DNA of 64,000 nt from Heyndrickxia acidicola (GCF_001636425.1 NZ_KV440953.1:2120847-2184846); one strand, 5' to 3'. Counted from the first letter of the stretch, positions 17,599-26,257 are shown. Notes: generated by a model from the sequence alone, not told the origin. Made by a program: numbers and translations.

Positions 17599-19188
17599 TT
17601 ATGCTAAGGGATGAATATTTCTATAAGCTTTTCTAACATTTGTAACTTCATTATTCTGAAGCCTGATTAAATCAGATGTAAAGTCTAACGGAGCAGAACC
17701 GATTAGTATTGCCTTTGTACAGTTTAAGGAGAAAGCCTTTAAGTAGTTATTGGTTTGGTCAACAATCAAAATATCTGTGTATTTCTTAGATAGATTCTTT
17801 ACTACATATTGTAATTCATCGCTTATATCAATGCTCATAAAGTTATTTATTTTTAAATCATCAACATCGACATTTTCAAGTATATTTATTTTATCTTCAA
17901 TGATTTCCATAGAATCAAAGGATGCAAAGTAATACAAATGATCTTCTAAATTACTTATTATTCCACTTTTAATACTCTGTATTTTCTTTTCAATAAGGAA
18001 TTTATTCTTTTCAAACCCAATAAAGACATTATAAATTTCTTTAAATGCAGCTTCAATTGCATGTTGGAGTTTTAAATGACAACCTAATCCGGTAATTGAA
18101 TAAAAATAATTGTGTATATTATTACTTCGTAATAATCCCCATACAACATGTATGTTTAATCCGTTATTAATATAGAAAAAGTCTAATGTATAACCCAAGT
18201 CATTAAAATACTGCACTTTTTTACTTAGTTTTGGCTCCACGTTAATATCTATTCTCGTTGCTTTATCTTTACTAAACCAGAAGTTCATAAATACGTCTCT
18301 TTCAACTACCTCTAAAATTGAAAATAGAGATGCCTCTTCAAATGTATTTCCTACCGCACAACCATTTGAGCTTTCATAAATAAACCTATTCTTGATATTA
18401 GGAACTAAATATTGAACATATTGTTCTGGAATTAGTAAATATTCACCAGAAACTAGTGACTGTCCTTTTACCCAATCAATCACTAAAGAATTACTATAAA
18501 TACTTAAATTTTGCTGTATACATTGACTATTGCTATACACCCCTAATTTAATTGGGTTTATTGCTGATTTACTAATATTTGTATAACAATCACTAATAGT
18601 TTCTTCTAGCTTTAAAGAGGCAGCATATCTTTCTAAATATTCTAGTTTAGCTTTTAAAGAGGCATCCTCTTCATTAAAGTCGTATCCGAAGCCTTCTATA
18701 TTAGAATCGCCTCTATTAACAACTGTTGCCGAACCATTATTCTCAGAAATAATACAACCCTCTCCAAGAAATATTAAAGTTTCATTCAAATCATTAAATA
18801 GTGAACCGTTCGTCTTAATCCTTTTTATAGTTTTGTCCGTCTTTATGTTATTACCTTTACTGTCATTGTAATTGAAATAAAAAGTAACATTCTCTTTTTG
18901 TAATACCATCAAACCAATTCTTTTGATATTCATTAAAAAGTACATAAAATGCTTAATTAAATTTGTTGACTCGTTAATTTTTATAATAATTTTGGGGTAA
19001 TCATCCTTAACTTTAGGTAAAGTGCAACTTTTTACTGTAAATTCCACTTTATCAAAAGACTCTTTTATATAAATCACGTTGTTTTTATAATATAAATTAC
19101 CATCTTGTATGACTATATCCAGATCTTTATTTAGCATAACAAAGTTAATTACTATACTCTTTAACTTTTCTAAGTAACTCCATTCCAT
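17599..19188 (-). CDS. YcaO-domain azoline-forming cyclodehydratase
   Basis: 529 residues. Two YcaO ATP-binding blocks are plain: GFGYDFNEEDASLKAKLEYLERY (about residues 165-190) and SSNGCAVGNTFEEASLFSILEVVERD (about 270-300), with the conserved Glu residues. YcaO enzymes activate the peptide backbone with ATP so that Cys, Ser or Thr side chains cyclise to azolines. The C-terminus ends HPLA without a PxPxP tail. I chose ATG 19188, behind GAGGAG; it overlaps the RRE partner gene by 44 bases. Only one Cys exists in each core, so its likely job here is a single thiazoline. Confidence 0.88.
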   Translation of the reverse strand: MEWSYLEKLKSIVINFVMLNKDLDIVIQDGNLYYKNNVIYIKESFDKVEFTVKSCTLPKVKDDYPKIIIKINESTNLIKHFMYFLMNIKRIGLMVLQKENVTFYFNYNDSKGNNIKTDKTIKRIKTNGSLFNDLNETLIFLGEGCIISENNGSATVVNRGDSNIEGFGYDFNEEDASLKAKLEYLERYAASLKLEETISDCYTNISKSAINPIKLGVYSNSQCIQQNLSIYSNSLVIDWVKGQSLVSGEYLLIPEQYVQYLVPNIKNRFIYESSNGCAVGNTFEEASLFSILEVVERDVFMNFWFSKDKATRIDINVEPKLSKKVQYFNDLGYTLDFFYINNGLNIHVVWGLLRSNNIHNYFYSITGLGCHLKLQHAIEAAFKEIYNVFIGFEKNKFLIEKKIQSIKSGIISNLEDHLYYFASFDSMEIIEDKINILENVDVDDLKINNFMSIDISDELQYVVKNLSKKYTDILIVDQTNNYLKAFSLNCTKAILIGSAPLDFTSDLIRLQNNEVTNVRKAYRNIHPLA

Positions 19189-20218
19189 ATATATTAATCT
19201 CCTCACATTCAAACAAATTATTTTCTAATAAAGAAATATAGAGGGTATACGGATTAAATATATTATTTTGTGAGAACTTAATCGTAGCATGCATACTATC
19301 AAACACTTTAAAACCAGCTTCATCATAAATAGTAATCTTATGCGAGAAATATAAGTTGCAAAACTTAGAAAAGAAATAATCGTAATTTTCTCCCCATTTA
19401 TATTCATCAACAAAGTATTGAATCTTATTTGAAAAAGTGTAAACATCCTTTAATAAAACCAATAAATTATTAATACAATCATTTTTATCAGTTCCAAGAA
19501 CCGAAATTGCATTTTTCTCATTCTTATATTGAGCACATATTAGCGGAAAGTATTTTTCAAAATCCCAACTGAGATAATATTCCGAGAGTCTTTCATCAGA
19601 AAATGTACTATAGAAAAAGTTTGTTTTATCAATATTTTCCCCGACAATTTTAGTAATGTTGTTTTTGTAACTCAGTAAATCGATCTTATAAATTTGAAGA
19701 TCTTTTTGAGTTTTTAATCTTATTTCCGAGTTTTTAACTTTTTCTAAAAACACATACGCAGCATATGTATTTAACACATCGTTAAAGATATTAGAAGTAA
19801 ACTCCATAGTTTCAATTTTTTGATTAGATATATAAAATGCCTCCTCAAAAACGTAAATTTTCCATTCGTTTTCGTTATTTAAAGACACAGGAAAATTCTC
19901 GTTCTTCAATATTGAAAGGATTTTTTGGGGAGCCTGTATGGAAAATTCACTTGAATCTAAAACTGGGTTTAAAATTCTTGTATCATTACTTTCTAAAAGG
20001 ATCTTTTTGTCTTTAAACAATTTAATAATCTTAGATTCAAATGTTTTGTTTTCCTTAGATAGCACACTTCTGTAATTATTTTCATTTATACTTCGTACTA
20101 AGCTATAAATTTTTTCTTTTTGTTGATTTGTAATTTTAAATTTTAAGTTTACTGTACCTGTAGTTATAATAAAATTATCTTTAGTATCGATAATATGAAA
20201 TGTTGGATCTAAATACAT
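19145..20218 (-). CDS. RRE-containing cyclodehydratase partner (ocin-ThiF/TOMM leader-binding type)
   Basis: 357 residues. The first 80 residues, DPTFHIIDTKDNFIITTGTV to LFKDKKILLE, look like the winged-helix RiPP recognition element that heads TOMM/thiopeptide cyclodehydratase partners. The rest has no visible adenylation motif or CxxC zinc site, so it is a docking scaffold rather than an active E1 enzyme. It would bind the precursor leader and activate the YcaO protein encoded next. The start at ATG 20218 has GGAGG at eight bases; the preceding gene stops just before it. Divergent, so the call rests partly on operon position. Confidence 0.7.
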   Translation of the reverse strand: MYLDPTFHIIDTKDNFIITTGTVNLKFKITNQQKEKIYSLVRSINENNYRSVLSKENKTFESKIIKLFKDKKILLESNDTRILNPVLDSSEFSIQAPQKILSILKNENFPVSLNNENEWKIYVFEEAFYISNQKIETMEFTSNIFNDVLNTYAAYVFLEKVKNSEIRLKTQKDLQIYKIDLLSYKNNITKIVGENIDKTNFFYSTFSDERLSEYYLSWDFEKYFPLICAQYKNEKNAISVLGTDKNDCINNLLVLLKDVYTFSNKIQYFVDEYKWGENYDYFFSKFCNLYFSHKITIYDEAGFKVFDSMHATIKFSQNNIFNPYTLYISLLENNLFECEEINIYGMELLRKVKEYSN

Positions 20219-20219
20219 A

Positions 20220-21209
20220 TTATACACCTCCAATTTGTGTGTCTGTAAACCTTACAGAACTTAGTAGAAAATTCATATAAAATTTATCTAATGGTTTAAT
20301 TTCCAAAAGAACTAGTTTTTCATACAAAACATTTAATATCCATCGATTAGTACATAGAACATTATCTTTAATTATTAAATTTTTATTGCTACTTTCTAGG
20401 TGAACCTGCTTATGCCTTTCTGAAGCAAATTCTAATTTTTCTTTAACATCTTCAAGAGTATTAGGAGAATAGAAATCAATAAATCCCTGCTCTATTAAGT
20501 TTGAAATTAACCTATGAATTGTAGTTAGATTATGAATAAAAGTCTTGTTAGTTTTTGATGTGTCATTTTGCTTTAATTTTAATAGGTCTTTATCCCGTCT
20601 TATATTAAACTCATTTCGAATCCGTTCTCTTTCTTCTTGTTTTAATGAATGCAAAAAACCTATAAAATGGGACAGATGAGAAATATATCCATTAGATACC
20701 ATTAACGGTTTATCCTGTAAAATCCTCTCAGGAAGAGTCTTAATAAAAGTTAATAAATCTTTAGTTATGCTAACTATGTCATTTTTTTTAAAATAACGGT
20801 CTAAGTAGTATTCATCAAATATATTATGAATGGCTGAATAAACTTCCAATTGTTTTTGGTTTTGAAATATATAGTGATCTTCGATTTTTGTTGTACAAAC
20901 TGTATTCTGATAAATTGGATGTAAAGCTTCAGTCTTTCTTAGTAATTTAGCCACTGGATAGTATTTAAGTTTGAATTCTTTATCATCATAAATTGGAGAA
21001 GGGAAACTTTTTATAACTTTTGAGAGTTTTTCCGAAATTGAGCGAAACTTTTCATTATCCAAAAAACCATAAAGGGATATATGGTATCCATTTTCCCAGC
21101 TTTTCTTTAAAAACAGGTTGTAATTTTTAATCAAATGTTTAACATTCTCAATTACAGCGGTATTATATTTACCTTCATTTATATAACATTTTATTTCATA
21201 GAAATTCAT
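20220..21209 (-). CDS. Stand-alone LanB-C-like protein, candidate thiopeptide pyridine synthase
   Basis: 329 residues. It begins NFYEIKCYINEGKYNTAVIE, with paired helices typical of the thiopeptide-type biosynthesis (SpaB_C-like) fold. Near residue 285 it has VLCTNRWILNVLYEKLVLLE followed by PLDKFYMNFLLSS, the region that corresponds to the H..NR block of that fold. Because the LanB upstream already contains an elimination domain, this second, separate copy is best explained as the [4+2] cycloaddition enzyme (TclM/TbtD class). An accessory elimination protein is the alternative. The ATG overlaps the LanB stop by 14 bases. Confidence 0.6.
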   Translation of the reverse strand: MNFYEIKCYINEGKYNTAVIENVKHLIKNYNLFLKKSWENGYHISLYGFLDNEKFRSISEKLSKVIKSFPSPIYDDKEFKLKYYPVAKLLRKTEALHPIYQNTVCTTKIEDHYIFQNQKQLEVYSAIHNIFDEYYLDRYFKKNDIVSITKDLLTFIKTLPERILQDKPLMVSNGYISHLSHFIGFLHSLKQEERERIRNEFNIRRDKDLLKLKQNDTSKTNKTFIHNLTTIHRLISNLIEQGFIDFYSPNTLEDVKEKLEFASERHKQVHLESSNKNLIIKDNVLCTNRWILNVLYEKLVLLEIKPLDKFYMNFLLSSVRFTDTQIGGV

Positions 21210-24144
21210 TGTATCCCCCTAATAACTCTAGTTCGTACTTCATGTTGTAAAAGGTGTACCTAGAGTATTCGTATATTTTATTTTCTAACTCCCGATCTAT
21301 TCCAATAAATCTATTAATACTCATATGAACAATGCTGCTTAAAATATAAAACTGTCTTTCTTTATTAAAGTTACTTTTAATATTTTCTGTATAACTTCTA
21401 GCAAGTAATCTTTTATTTTTATATAGCAGGTTTGAATGATAACTCTTCAATCCATCCATCATTAATTCATTATAATACTTCCTGTTTTTGTTAAATTCTT
21501 TTAAATATTTTTTATTTTTACTTGTGGTAAGCTGATCAAAAAATGCGAGAGCTTCCTTATAATTTTGAAAAAGGTCAATTATAGTGTTTATACAAATAAT
21601 TATTCCTTTCTCTAATTCGGATTTATATTTTATTAAATTAAAATTTTCAACAAGATAATATATTTCAGATTCATAGCAAAAATATTGATTTGCATGATCA
21701 TATAATTTGTTGCCACCATATCTATTTATTTCCGGCTGAAATAAAGATGAAGTGTATTCTGAAAGGTATTGTTTTTGCACCAGTTCTTTTAATAATTCCT
21801 CAAATAACTCAATTACATTAGTTTCATTACAAATAAATCTGAACCTAATATGATCACGACTATCCTTATAATTAATGAAAAAGTATTTTTCTACTTTCAT
21901 TTCCTTTAAAAAATTGATAACCTTAATAATTAATTTAACTTTTTGGCCTTTCCTCCAATACAACTTATAATAGCGCCAATTAAAATCAAAGTTATCCACA
22001 CCTTGGGTGTGTATTTTTTTACCATTACCGACAGATTTTTCTGATCGACTAGATTCAGGAAGTACAGTAATAATAAAATCCCTGTTAAAGTTCTCTTTCC
22101 TTTGTAATTCTGGGGCCTCAATCAATGTTAAAAAGTTTGAATAACCTTTATTTTTTTTTAGAGAGTGTAGAATAATTTCTATTCCAAAATCAGAGTTAGT
22201 GCGAACAGGAAGTGCCCTATCTCCTTGTAGTATACTGACCAAGTTGTCTACACTATTCTCTTTTATAAAATTTTTAATAAAGGATTTCATTTCATTATCA
22301 TCAGATTTATTGCTTATCACATCAATATTTATATTCCAGCGTCTTGGCGAAAGTATAATATTTTTATACTCAATCCTCGGGATAGATTCAAGTGTGCTTA
22401 TTCCACCCAAATAAAAATCCATAGGCAGCTGAGTCAAAAAGGTTTTAAATAAAGAAAGAAAAAGTAATGGGCGATTTTCATTAAAGTTTGCATAAAATAA
22501 CATATGTGTTGAAACAGGTAATATTTTTTTTTCTAACAAAATCGACTTGGCATACATACCATTCTTATCCATTCCAATCACAATATCTTCCAATCCAATA
22601 TCTATAACTTTTTTGTTATGAGTAATTGAATTAATATTAATTTGATATTCAGGAAGAATAGAGGTAACACCAATATCACTATAACATAAGGGTGATGTAT
22701 TTATTTCTGCGCTTATATACTCGTTATCTTTATATTTAAGCCTTAGGCCGTCTACATCTTCGTAGGAATGAATTTTAAATCTACCAGTAAAGGATAACGA
22801 AGTATGGCCAAATGAGTTATCCCCTAGAATATACTTTGATTTATTGTTTTCCGTGATTTTATTCAATTTAACATCATAACCATCTGATATAAAATTATTA
22901 GATGAAGCATAAATAGATTTTATTTTTTCGATATCATTCGACTTCAATTTAATTGTGGTTTCATTATCTCTTAACGTTTTATTGATTAAATTAAATAAGA
23001 AAGCATTGTATTCAGTTTCTTTTTTATAATCTAATTCAGCAACACTCATATTTGGAAATCCTAAGCCGCTGTCATTATCTAACAGTTCCATTAAACTAAT
23101 TTCGTTATATAATCCATATTTGTCCAAAAATTTCATTGAATAATCTTGAAATGCTACATTAACAATTCTTGTTCTGTTAAATAACTTTAAAAAATCTATT
23201 TCTCTTATTACCTCTTGTACTTCCGATTTGTTTAATGGTATATTTTCACTCTCTAACAATAAGTCAATTACAAGGAACCGCTTACTTACTTCTATACCTT
23301 TCATTGCATTTATCAGACTAATGTATGAACTTTCTCCTTCTCCCAATTTTGTCTCTTGATAGTTTTTTAGAAGATTTTTTACTTCCATTAACTTGTCTAG
23401 CATGTCATTGTCAATGTTAGTCTTATTTTCTAATAACCAGTTAAAATTATCTGTGTTAGCTATTATTGCATTGGGTCTTAATTCACTAATTAAAATATTT
23501 TTCTCAAGTAAACTTTTGATGAGATTTAAAGCTTTAGGTTTCAAGTTCATTTGTTCATTTGATAAATCACTTAATAAGTCTGAAATATTCATGGGTCTAC
23601 CTAATAATCTTATTAAATTAGTTATAAAAGCATTTTTTTGTATTAGAATTCTTTTTTCCTCTTCTTGCTGAGATATATCTATATAGAAATAATCTGGTGT
23701 CTCTCTCAGTAATTCACTCTTGCTGATCAATAAGGTCGAATTAATGTTTTGCATTTGCTCTATTTTTTTTGAAACGTTTAATACCCACTCAGATGAAACT
23801 CTTATAATTTTCCTCTTCTCATTCTCTAACTCATCACAATTAAAGTTCTTACTTGTTATACCAGCGAACAGACCATACGGCATTGGCCTTGAAGCCATCC
23901 GAAGTAAATACTTTACAACGGATATTAAAACGTTTTTTGATATACGACATACTCCTTGTTCAATTAGCCGAATCTGTTTATAAAGATCGTAACTCCCTAT
24001 AAGAAGACTTTCTCTAATATAATCTTCTTTACAAAGATTCATTATCAATTCCTCTAACTCGTTTTCTTGAGCAGAATAAATTTTTTCTATTAAATCTAAA
24101 CCGATCAACGGTCTTCTAACAAAATAGTTGTTTGAAATTTCCAT
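21196..24144 (-). CDS. Full-length LanB-type Ser/Thr dehydratase
   Basis: 982 residues. The glutamylation domain opens with NYFVRRPLIGLDLIEKI and has the family block LRMASRPMPYGLFAGI near residue 84. The elimination (SpaB_C) domain starts near residue 720 with WRYYKLYWRKGQKVKLII, then YFFINYKDSRDHIRFRF, FQPEINRYGG and SSIVHMSINRFIGIDRELE near 940. Enzymes of this class use glutamyl-tRNA to activate Ser/Thr and then eliminate to Dha/Dhb. Thiopeptide clusters normally split these domains into two proteins; here they are fused as in class I lantibiotics. I prefer ATG 24144 (GGGGG before it) over the GTG at 24162. Confidence 0.9.
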   Translation of the reverse strand: MEISNNYFVRRPLIGLDLIEKIYSAQENELEELIMNLCKEDYIRESLLIGSYDLYKQIRLIEQGVCRISKNVLISVVKYLLRMASRPMPYGLFAGITSKNFNCDELENEKRKIIRVSSEWVLNVSKKIEQMQNINSTLLISKSELLRETPDYFYIDISQQEEEKRILIQKNAFITNLIRLLGRPMNISDLLSDLSNEQMNLKPKALNLIKSLLEKNILISELRPNAIIANTDNFNWLLENKTNIDNDMLDKLMEVKNLLKNYQETKLGEGESSYISLINAMKGIEVSKRFLVIDLLLESENIPLNKSEVQEVIREIDFLKLFNRTRIVNVAFQDYSMKFLDKYGLYNEISLMELLDNDSGLGFPNMSVAELDYKKETEYNAFLFNLINKTLRDNETTIKLKSNDIEKIKSIYASSNNFISDGYDVKLNKITENNKSKYILGDNSFGHTSLSFTGRFKIHSYEDVDGLRLKYKDNEYISAEINTSPLCYSDIGVTSILPEYQININSITHNKKVIDIGLEDIVIGMDKNGMYAKSILLEKKILPVSTHMLFYANFNENRPLLFLSLFKTFLTQLPMDFYLGGISTLESIPRIEYKNIILSPRRWNINIDVISNKSDDNEMKSFIKNFIKENSVDNLVSILQGDRALPVRTNSDFGIEIILHSLKKNKGYSNFLTLIEAPELQRKENFNRDFIITVLPESSRSEKSVGNGKKIHTQGVDNFDFNWRYYKLYWRKGQKVKLIIKVINFLKEMKVEKYFFINYKDSRDHIRFRFICNETNVIELFEELLKELVQKQYLSEYTSSLFQPEINRYGGNKLYDHANQYFCYESEIYYLVENFNLIKYKSELEKGIIICINTIIDLFQNYKEALAFFDQLTTSKNKKYLKEFNKNRKYYNELMMDGLKSYHSNLLYKNKRLLARSYTENIKSNFNKERQFYILSSIVHMSINRFIGIDRELENKIYEYSRYTFYNMKYELELLGGYNEFL

Positions 24145-24175
24145 TTTCCCCCACTCTCTCACACATAGATATATT

Positions 24176-24209
24176 AAATGCCCAATTAGAATTACCTAAT
24201 TGAGCATTT
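24176..24209 (-). terminator. Attenuator-type hairpin between precursor genes and lanB
   Basis: The minus strand has AAATGCTCAATTAG, a six-base loop and CTAATTGGGCATTT, followed by AATATAT rather than a clean T-run. It lies just after the last precursor copy and before the dehydratase gene. A leaky terminator here would give more precursor than enzyme transcript, as is common in RiPP operons. Confidence 0.6.
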
Positions 24210-24272
24210 ATAAAATTATAATAAAAATGACAGAGGTGATATTCTACAAATAAGACTATTCCATAAATTATA

Positions 24273-24401
24273 TTAAGGACCAGTCACTACTTTAGAACAT
24301 GAATTCACACTCACTGACGCTCCCATTGTTTCAAGTACTGTAGCCGAGGACACATCATACACTTCAATATCTAGATTAAGATTTCTATTTTGTTCTCTCA
24401 G
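24273..24401 (-). pseudogene. RiPP precursor copy 1 (lanB-proximal), start codon lost
   Basis: Aligned with the other copies, the ATG has become CTG and AGGAG before it has become AAGAG. Four leader residues (IEED) are deleted. The remaining 42 codons stay open: REQNRNLNLDIEVYDVSS, then ATVLETMGA and core SVSVNSCSKVVTGP. An in-frame GTG at 24408-24410 could initiate a 45-residue product but has a poor ribosome site. The core differs from the others at positions 4, 9 and 11. Ser1, Ser6, Cys7 and Ser8 are kept. It is probably silent or weakly made. Confidence 0.75.
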
Positions 24402-24462
24402 GATATCCACTCTTTTTACTATTGGATTTAAGTTCGTTGTTAATTAGGAAATACTACTACCA

Positions 24463-24500
24463 TAGAGAAAGCTTTAATATTCAAATTAAAGCTTTCTCTA
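24463..24500. repeat. Hairpin between precursor copies 1 and 2
   Basis: A 38-base near-perfect dyad: TAGAGAAAGCTTTAAT, short loop, ATTAAAGCTTTCTCTA. It is the same as the hairpins at 24741 and 25019. There is no T-run, so it probably protects or separates precursor transcripts instead of ending them. Confidence 0.7.
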
Positions 24501-24535
24501 CCTTCCCTCAAAAGTTTACTAAATTCTTAATAATA

Positions 24536-24679
24536 TCATGGTCCAGTCATTACTATTGAGCATGAATTTTTTCCAACTGATGCTCCTATTGTTTCAAGAA
24601 CTGTTGTTGAAGATACATCATACACTTCAATATCTAGATTAAGATCTTCTTCAATTAGATTTCTATTTTGTTCTCTCAT
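24536..24679 (-). CDS. Thiopeptide-like RiPP precursor, copy 2
   Basis: 47 residues, ATG at 24679 with AGGAG at eight bases. The leader is acidic (NLIEEDLNLDIEVYDVSS) and ends LETIGA, which resembles thiopeptide leaders that end in (E)xxGA immediately before a core starting with Ser. The core is SVGKNSCSIVMTGP: one Cys, Ser at 1, 6 and 8, Thr at 12. Position 3 is Gly. The modification enzymes are encoded directly downstream. The gene is too short for routine gene calling; it is supported by four parallel copies and by the operon. Confidence 0.9.
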   Translation of the reverse strand: MREQNRNLIEEDLNLDIEVYDVSSTTVLETIGASVGKNSCSIVMTGP

Positions 24680-24740
24680 GGTATCCACTCCTTTTACTAT
24701 TAGATTTTAGTTCGTTGTTAATTAGCCAAAACTACTACCG

Positions 24741-24778
24741 TAGAGAAAGCTTTAATATTCAAATTAAAGCTTTCTCTA
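24741..24778. repeat. Hairpin between precursor copies 2 and 3
   Basis: Identical 38-base dyad with HindIII-type AAGCTT in each arm, 36 bases after the stop codon of copy 3 on the minus strand. Part of the 278-bp tandem unit. Confidence 0.7.
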
Positions 24779-24813
24779 CCCTCCCGCAAAAGTTTACTAA
24801 ATTCTTAATAATA

Positions 24814-24957
24814 TCATGGCCCAGTCATTACTATTGAGCATGAATTTTTTGAAACTGATGCTCCTATGGTTTCAAGAACTGTTGTTGAAGATACATCATA
24901 CACTTCAATATCTAGATTAAGATCTTCTTCAATTAGATTTCTATTTTGTTCTCTCAT
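24814..24957 (-). CDS. Thiopeptide-like RiPP precursor, copy 3
   Basis: 47 residues, ATG at 24957 with AGGAG eight bases upstream. The leader is identical to copy 2. The core is SVSKNSCSIVMTGP, with Ser instead of Gly at position 3. That change adds one more possible dehydration site, so two product congeners are expected from copies 2/4 and 3. It lies exactly 278 bp from copies 2 and 4, showing recent tandem duplication. Confidence 0.9.
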   Translation of the reverse strand: MREQNRNLIEEDLNLDIEVYDVSSTTVLETIGASVSKNSCSIVMTGP

Positions 24958-25018
24958 GGTATCCACTCCTTTTACTATTAGATTTAAGTTCGTTGTTAAT
25001 TAGGCAAAACTACTACCG

Positions 25019-25056
25019 TAGAGAAAGCTTTAATATTCAAATTAAAGCTTTCTCTA
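25019..25056. repeat. Hairpin between precursor copies 3 and 4
   Basis: Third identical copy of the 38-base dyad. All three lie downstream of a precursor stop on the coding strand; copy 1 has instead the different hairpin at 24176. Confidence 0.7.
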
Positions 25057-25091
25057 CCTTCCCGCAAAAGTTTACTAAATTCTTAATTATA

Positions 25092-25235
25092 TCATGGCCC
25101 AGTCATTACTATTGAGCATGAATTTTTTCCAACTGATGCTCCTATGGTTTCAAGAACTGTTGTTGAAGATACATCATACACTTCAATATCTAGATTAAGA
25201 TCTTCTTCAATTAAATTTCTGTTTTGATCTTTCAC
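25092..25235 (-). CDS. Thiopeptide-like RiPP precursor, copy 4 (promoter-proximal)
   Basis: 47 residues starting with GTG at 25235 behind AGGGGG. The first residues (KDQNRN) differ from the REQNRN of the other copies; the rest of the leader is the same. The core is SVGKNSCSIVMTGP, as in copy 2. As the first gene after the promoter it should be the best transcribed. The upstream sequence differs from that of copies 1-3, so this is the founder or outer end of the tandem array. Confidence 0.9.
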   Translation of the reverse strand: MKDQNRNLIEEDLNLDIEVYDVSSTTVLETIGASVGKNSCSIVMTGP

Positions 25236-25679
25236 TGTAAGGTCCCCCTTTCGTTTTATGTAAGATAGAAAAATTTCAGAAGAATTCTATCTGGATAAAA
25301 TATATCATGCAGCAACCATTTTTTGTATTGAGATAATTCTTAAAATTAAGTGTATTCATACAGGTTAGACCTACTTTGTTTCTCAATAAAAATATAAAAA
25401 AAATAAAATTCCTTTAGAATAAATATCGCTACACATCTATCCCTGTCTTGCTAAATGTGCAGCAGTCTTCTTCCTGTTCTGGCAAGCATTTGTTAAAAGA
25501 ACTCATTCACCACCTACTTTAAACAAACACCCCAACGCGCAATAGCGAAGACCATGAAATTGTTTGGACTCTGTAAAGCTTTGCTCTATTTTTCTTTTCT
25601 AAACTTATATAGTTCTTTTCCATCCGTTGAGAGGTGGTTTATACTAACATGCCTTGTTACGACCTTTGTTTTATTTTTT
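25236..25679 (-). promoter_or_regulatory. Control region of the precursor operon
   Basis: No gene is supported. On the minus strand the 5' leader holds a dyad GATAGAA-N14-TTCTATC (25264-25291) and, further up, TGTATTCATACA with 5-bp arms (25351-25362). A TATATT-like -10 lies near 25300 without a good -35 hexamer, which would fit an activator-dependent promoter. The obvious candidate regulator is the TPR protein encoded upstream. Sites are proposed from sequence symmetry only. Confidence 0.4.
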
Positions 25680-26234
25680 AGAATGCGCACATTGGAAAAG
25701 TAACGGACACTCGTCGCACTGCTTTGAATCTGACTTATATGCATAATACCCATTTCTATGGATATAGTGCTATAAGTGAGGGTTTATCCATTTGGGAAAA
25801 CATAGTAGTTTTTCTATGTGTCATATATGAACTTTCGTTTTGAAAACAGTCCTTTTGCGCTGATTCAAACTAATGGTAGAATGGAGGGACAGGATCACTG
25901 ATCTTTAATCCAAAAAACATCTGTAGACAATATTAATCTGGATTTTTTAACAAGCTATCATCCAAAAACTAATATTCTGTAAATGTACTACAAACATCAT
26001 CTTAAATAGAACAAGAGACCTTAGTGGATTAGTGGATAACGGGCATTAACCTCTCGGACAAACCATTTCCAAGATAAAGGGAAAATCAATATATTGACCA
26101 ATCTTACAAGGAAAGTGGTTCGTAGGAACCAGGTCATCCAGTTGGAGCAACTCTACTTCATTTTGAGTATTCTCTCTTGTCTTAAACTTCGTAACACCAC
26201 CGTAAATCGTTAAGAAATCACAATACAGTAACAC
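25680..26234 (-). pseudogene. IS1182-family transposase remnant
   Basis: The N-terminal piece ends at 26046 and reads QNEVELLQLDDLVPTNHFP then KIGQYIDFPFI, the typical start of IS1182 transposases. After breaks, SLVLFKMMFVVHLQNI (near 25990) matches the next conserved block. Near 25700 KQCDECPLLFQCAF looks like the Cys-rich segment. Stops and deletions interrupt it throughout. It separates the regulator gene from the precursor operon. Confidence 0.65.
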
Positions 26235-26257
26235 GATGATTAATTAAAACAAAGAAA

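Noticed and set aside
24463-25056. The 38-base dyads between precursor genes as Rho-independent terminators
   Set aside because: Stems are AT-rich and not followed by T-runs on either strand, so a processing or stability role is more likely.
26046-26234. A 62-aa hypothetical gene
   Set aside because: The sequence is the N-terminus of a broken IS1182 transposase, so it is listed as part of that pseudogene.
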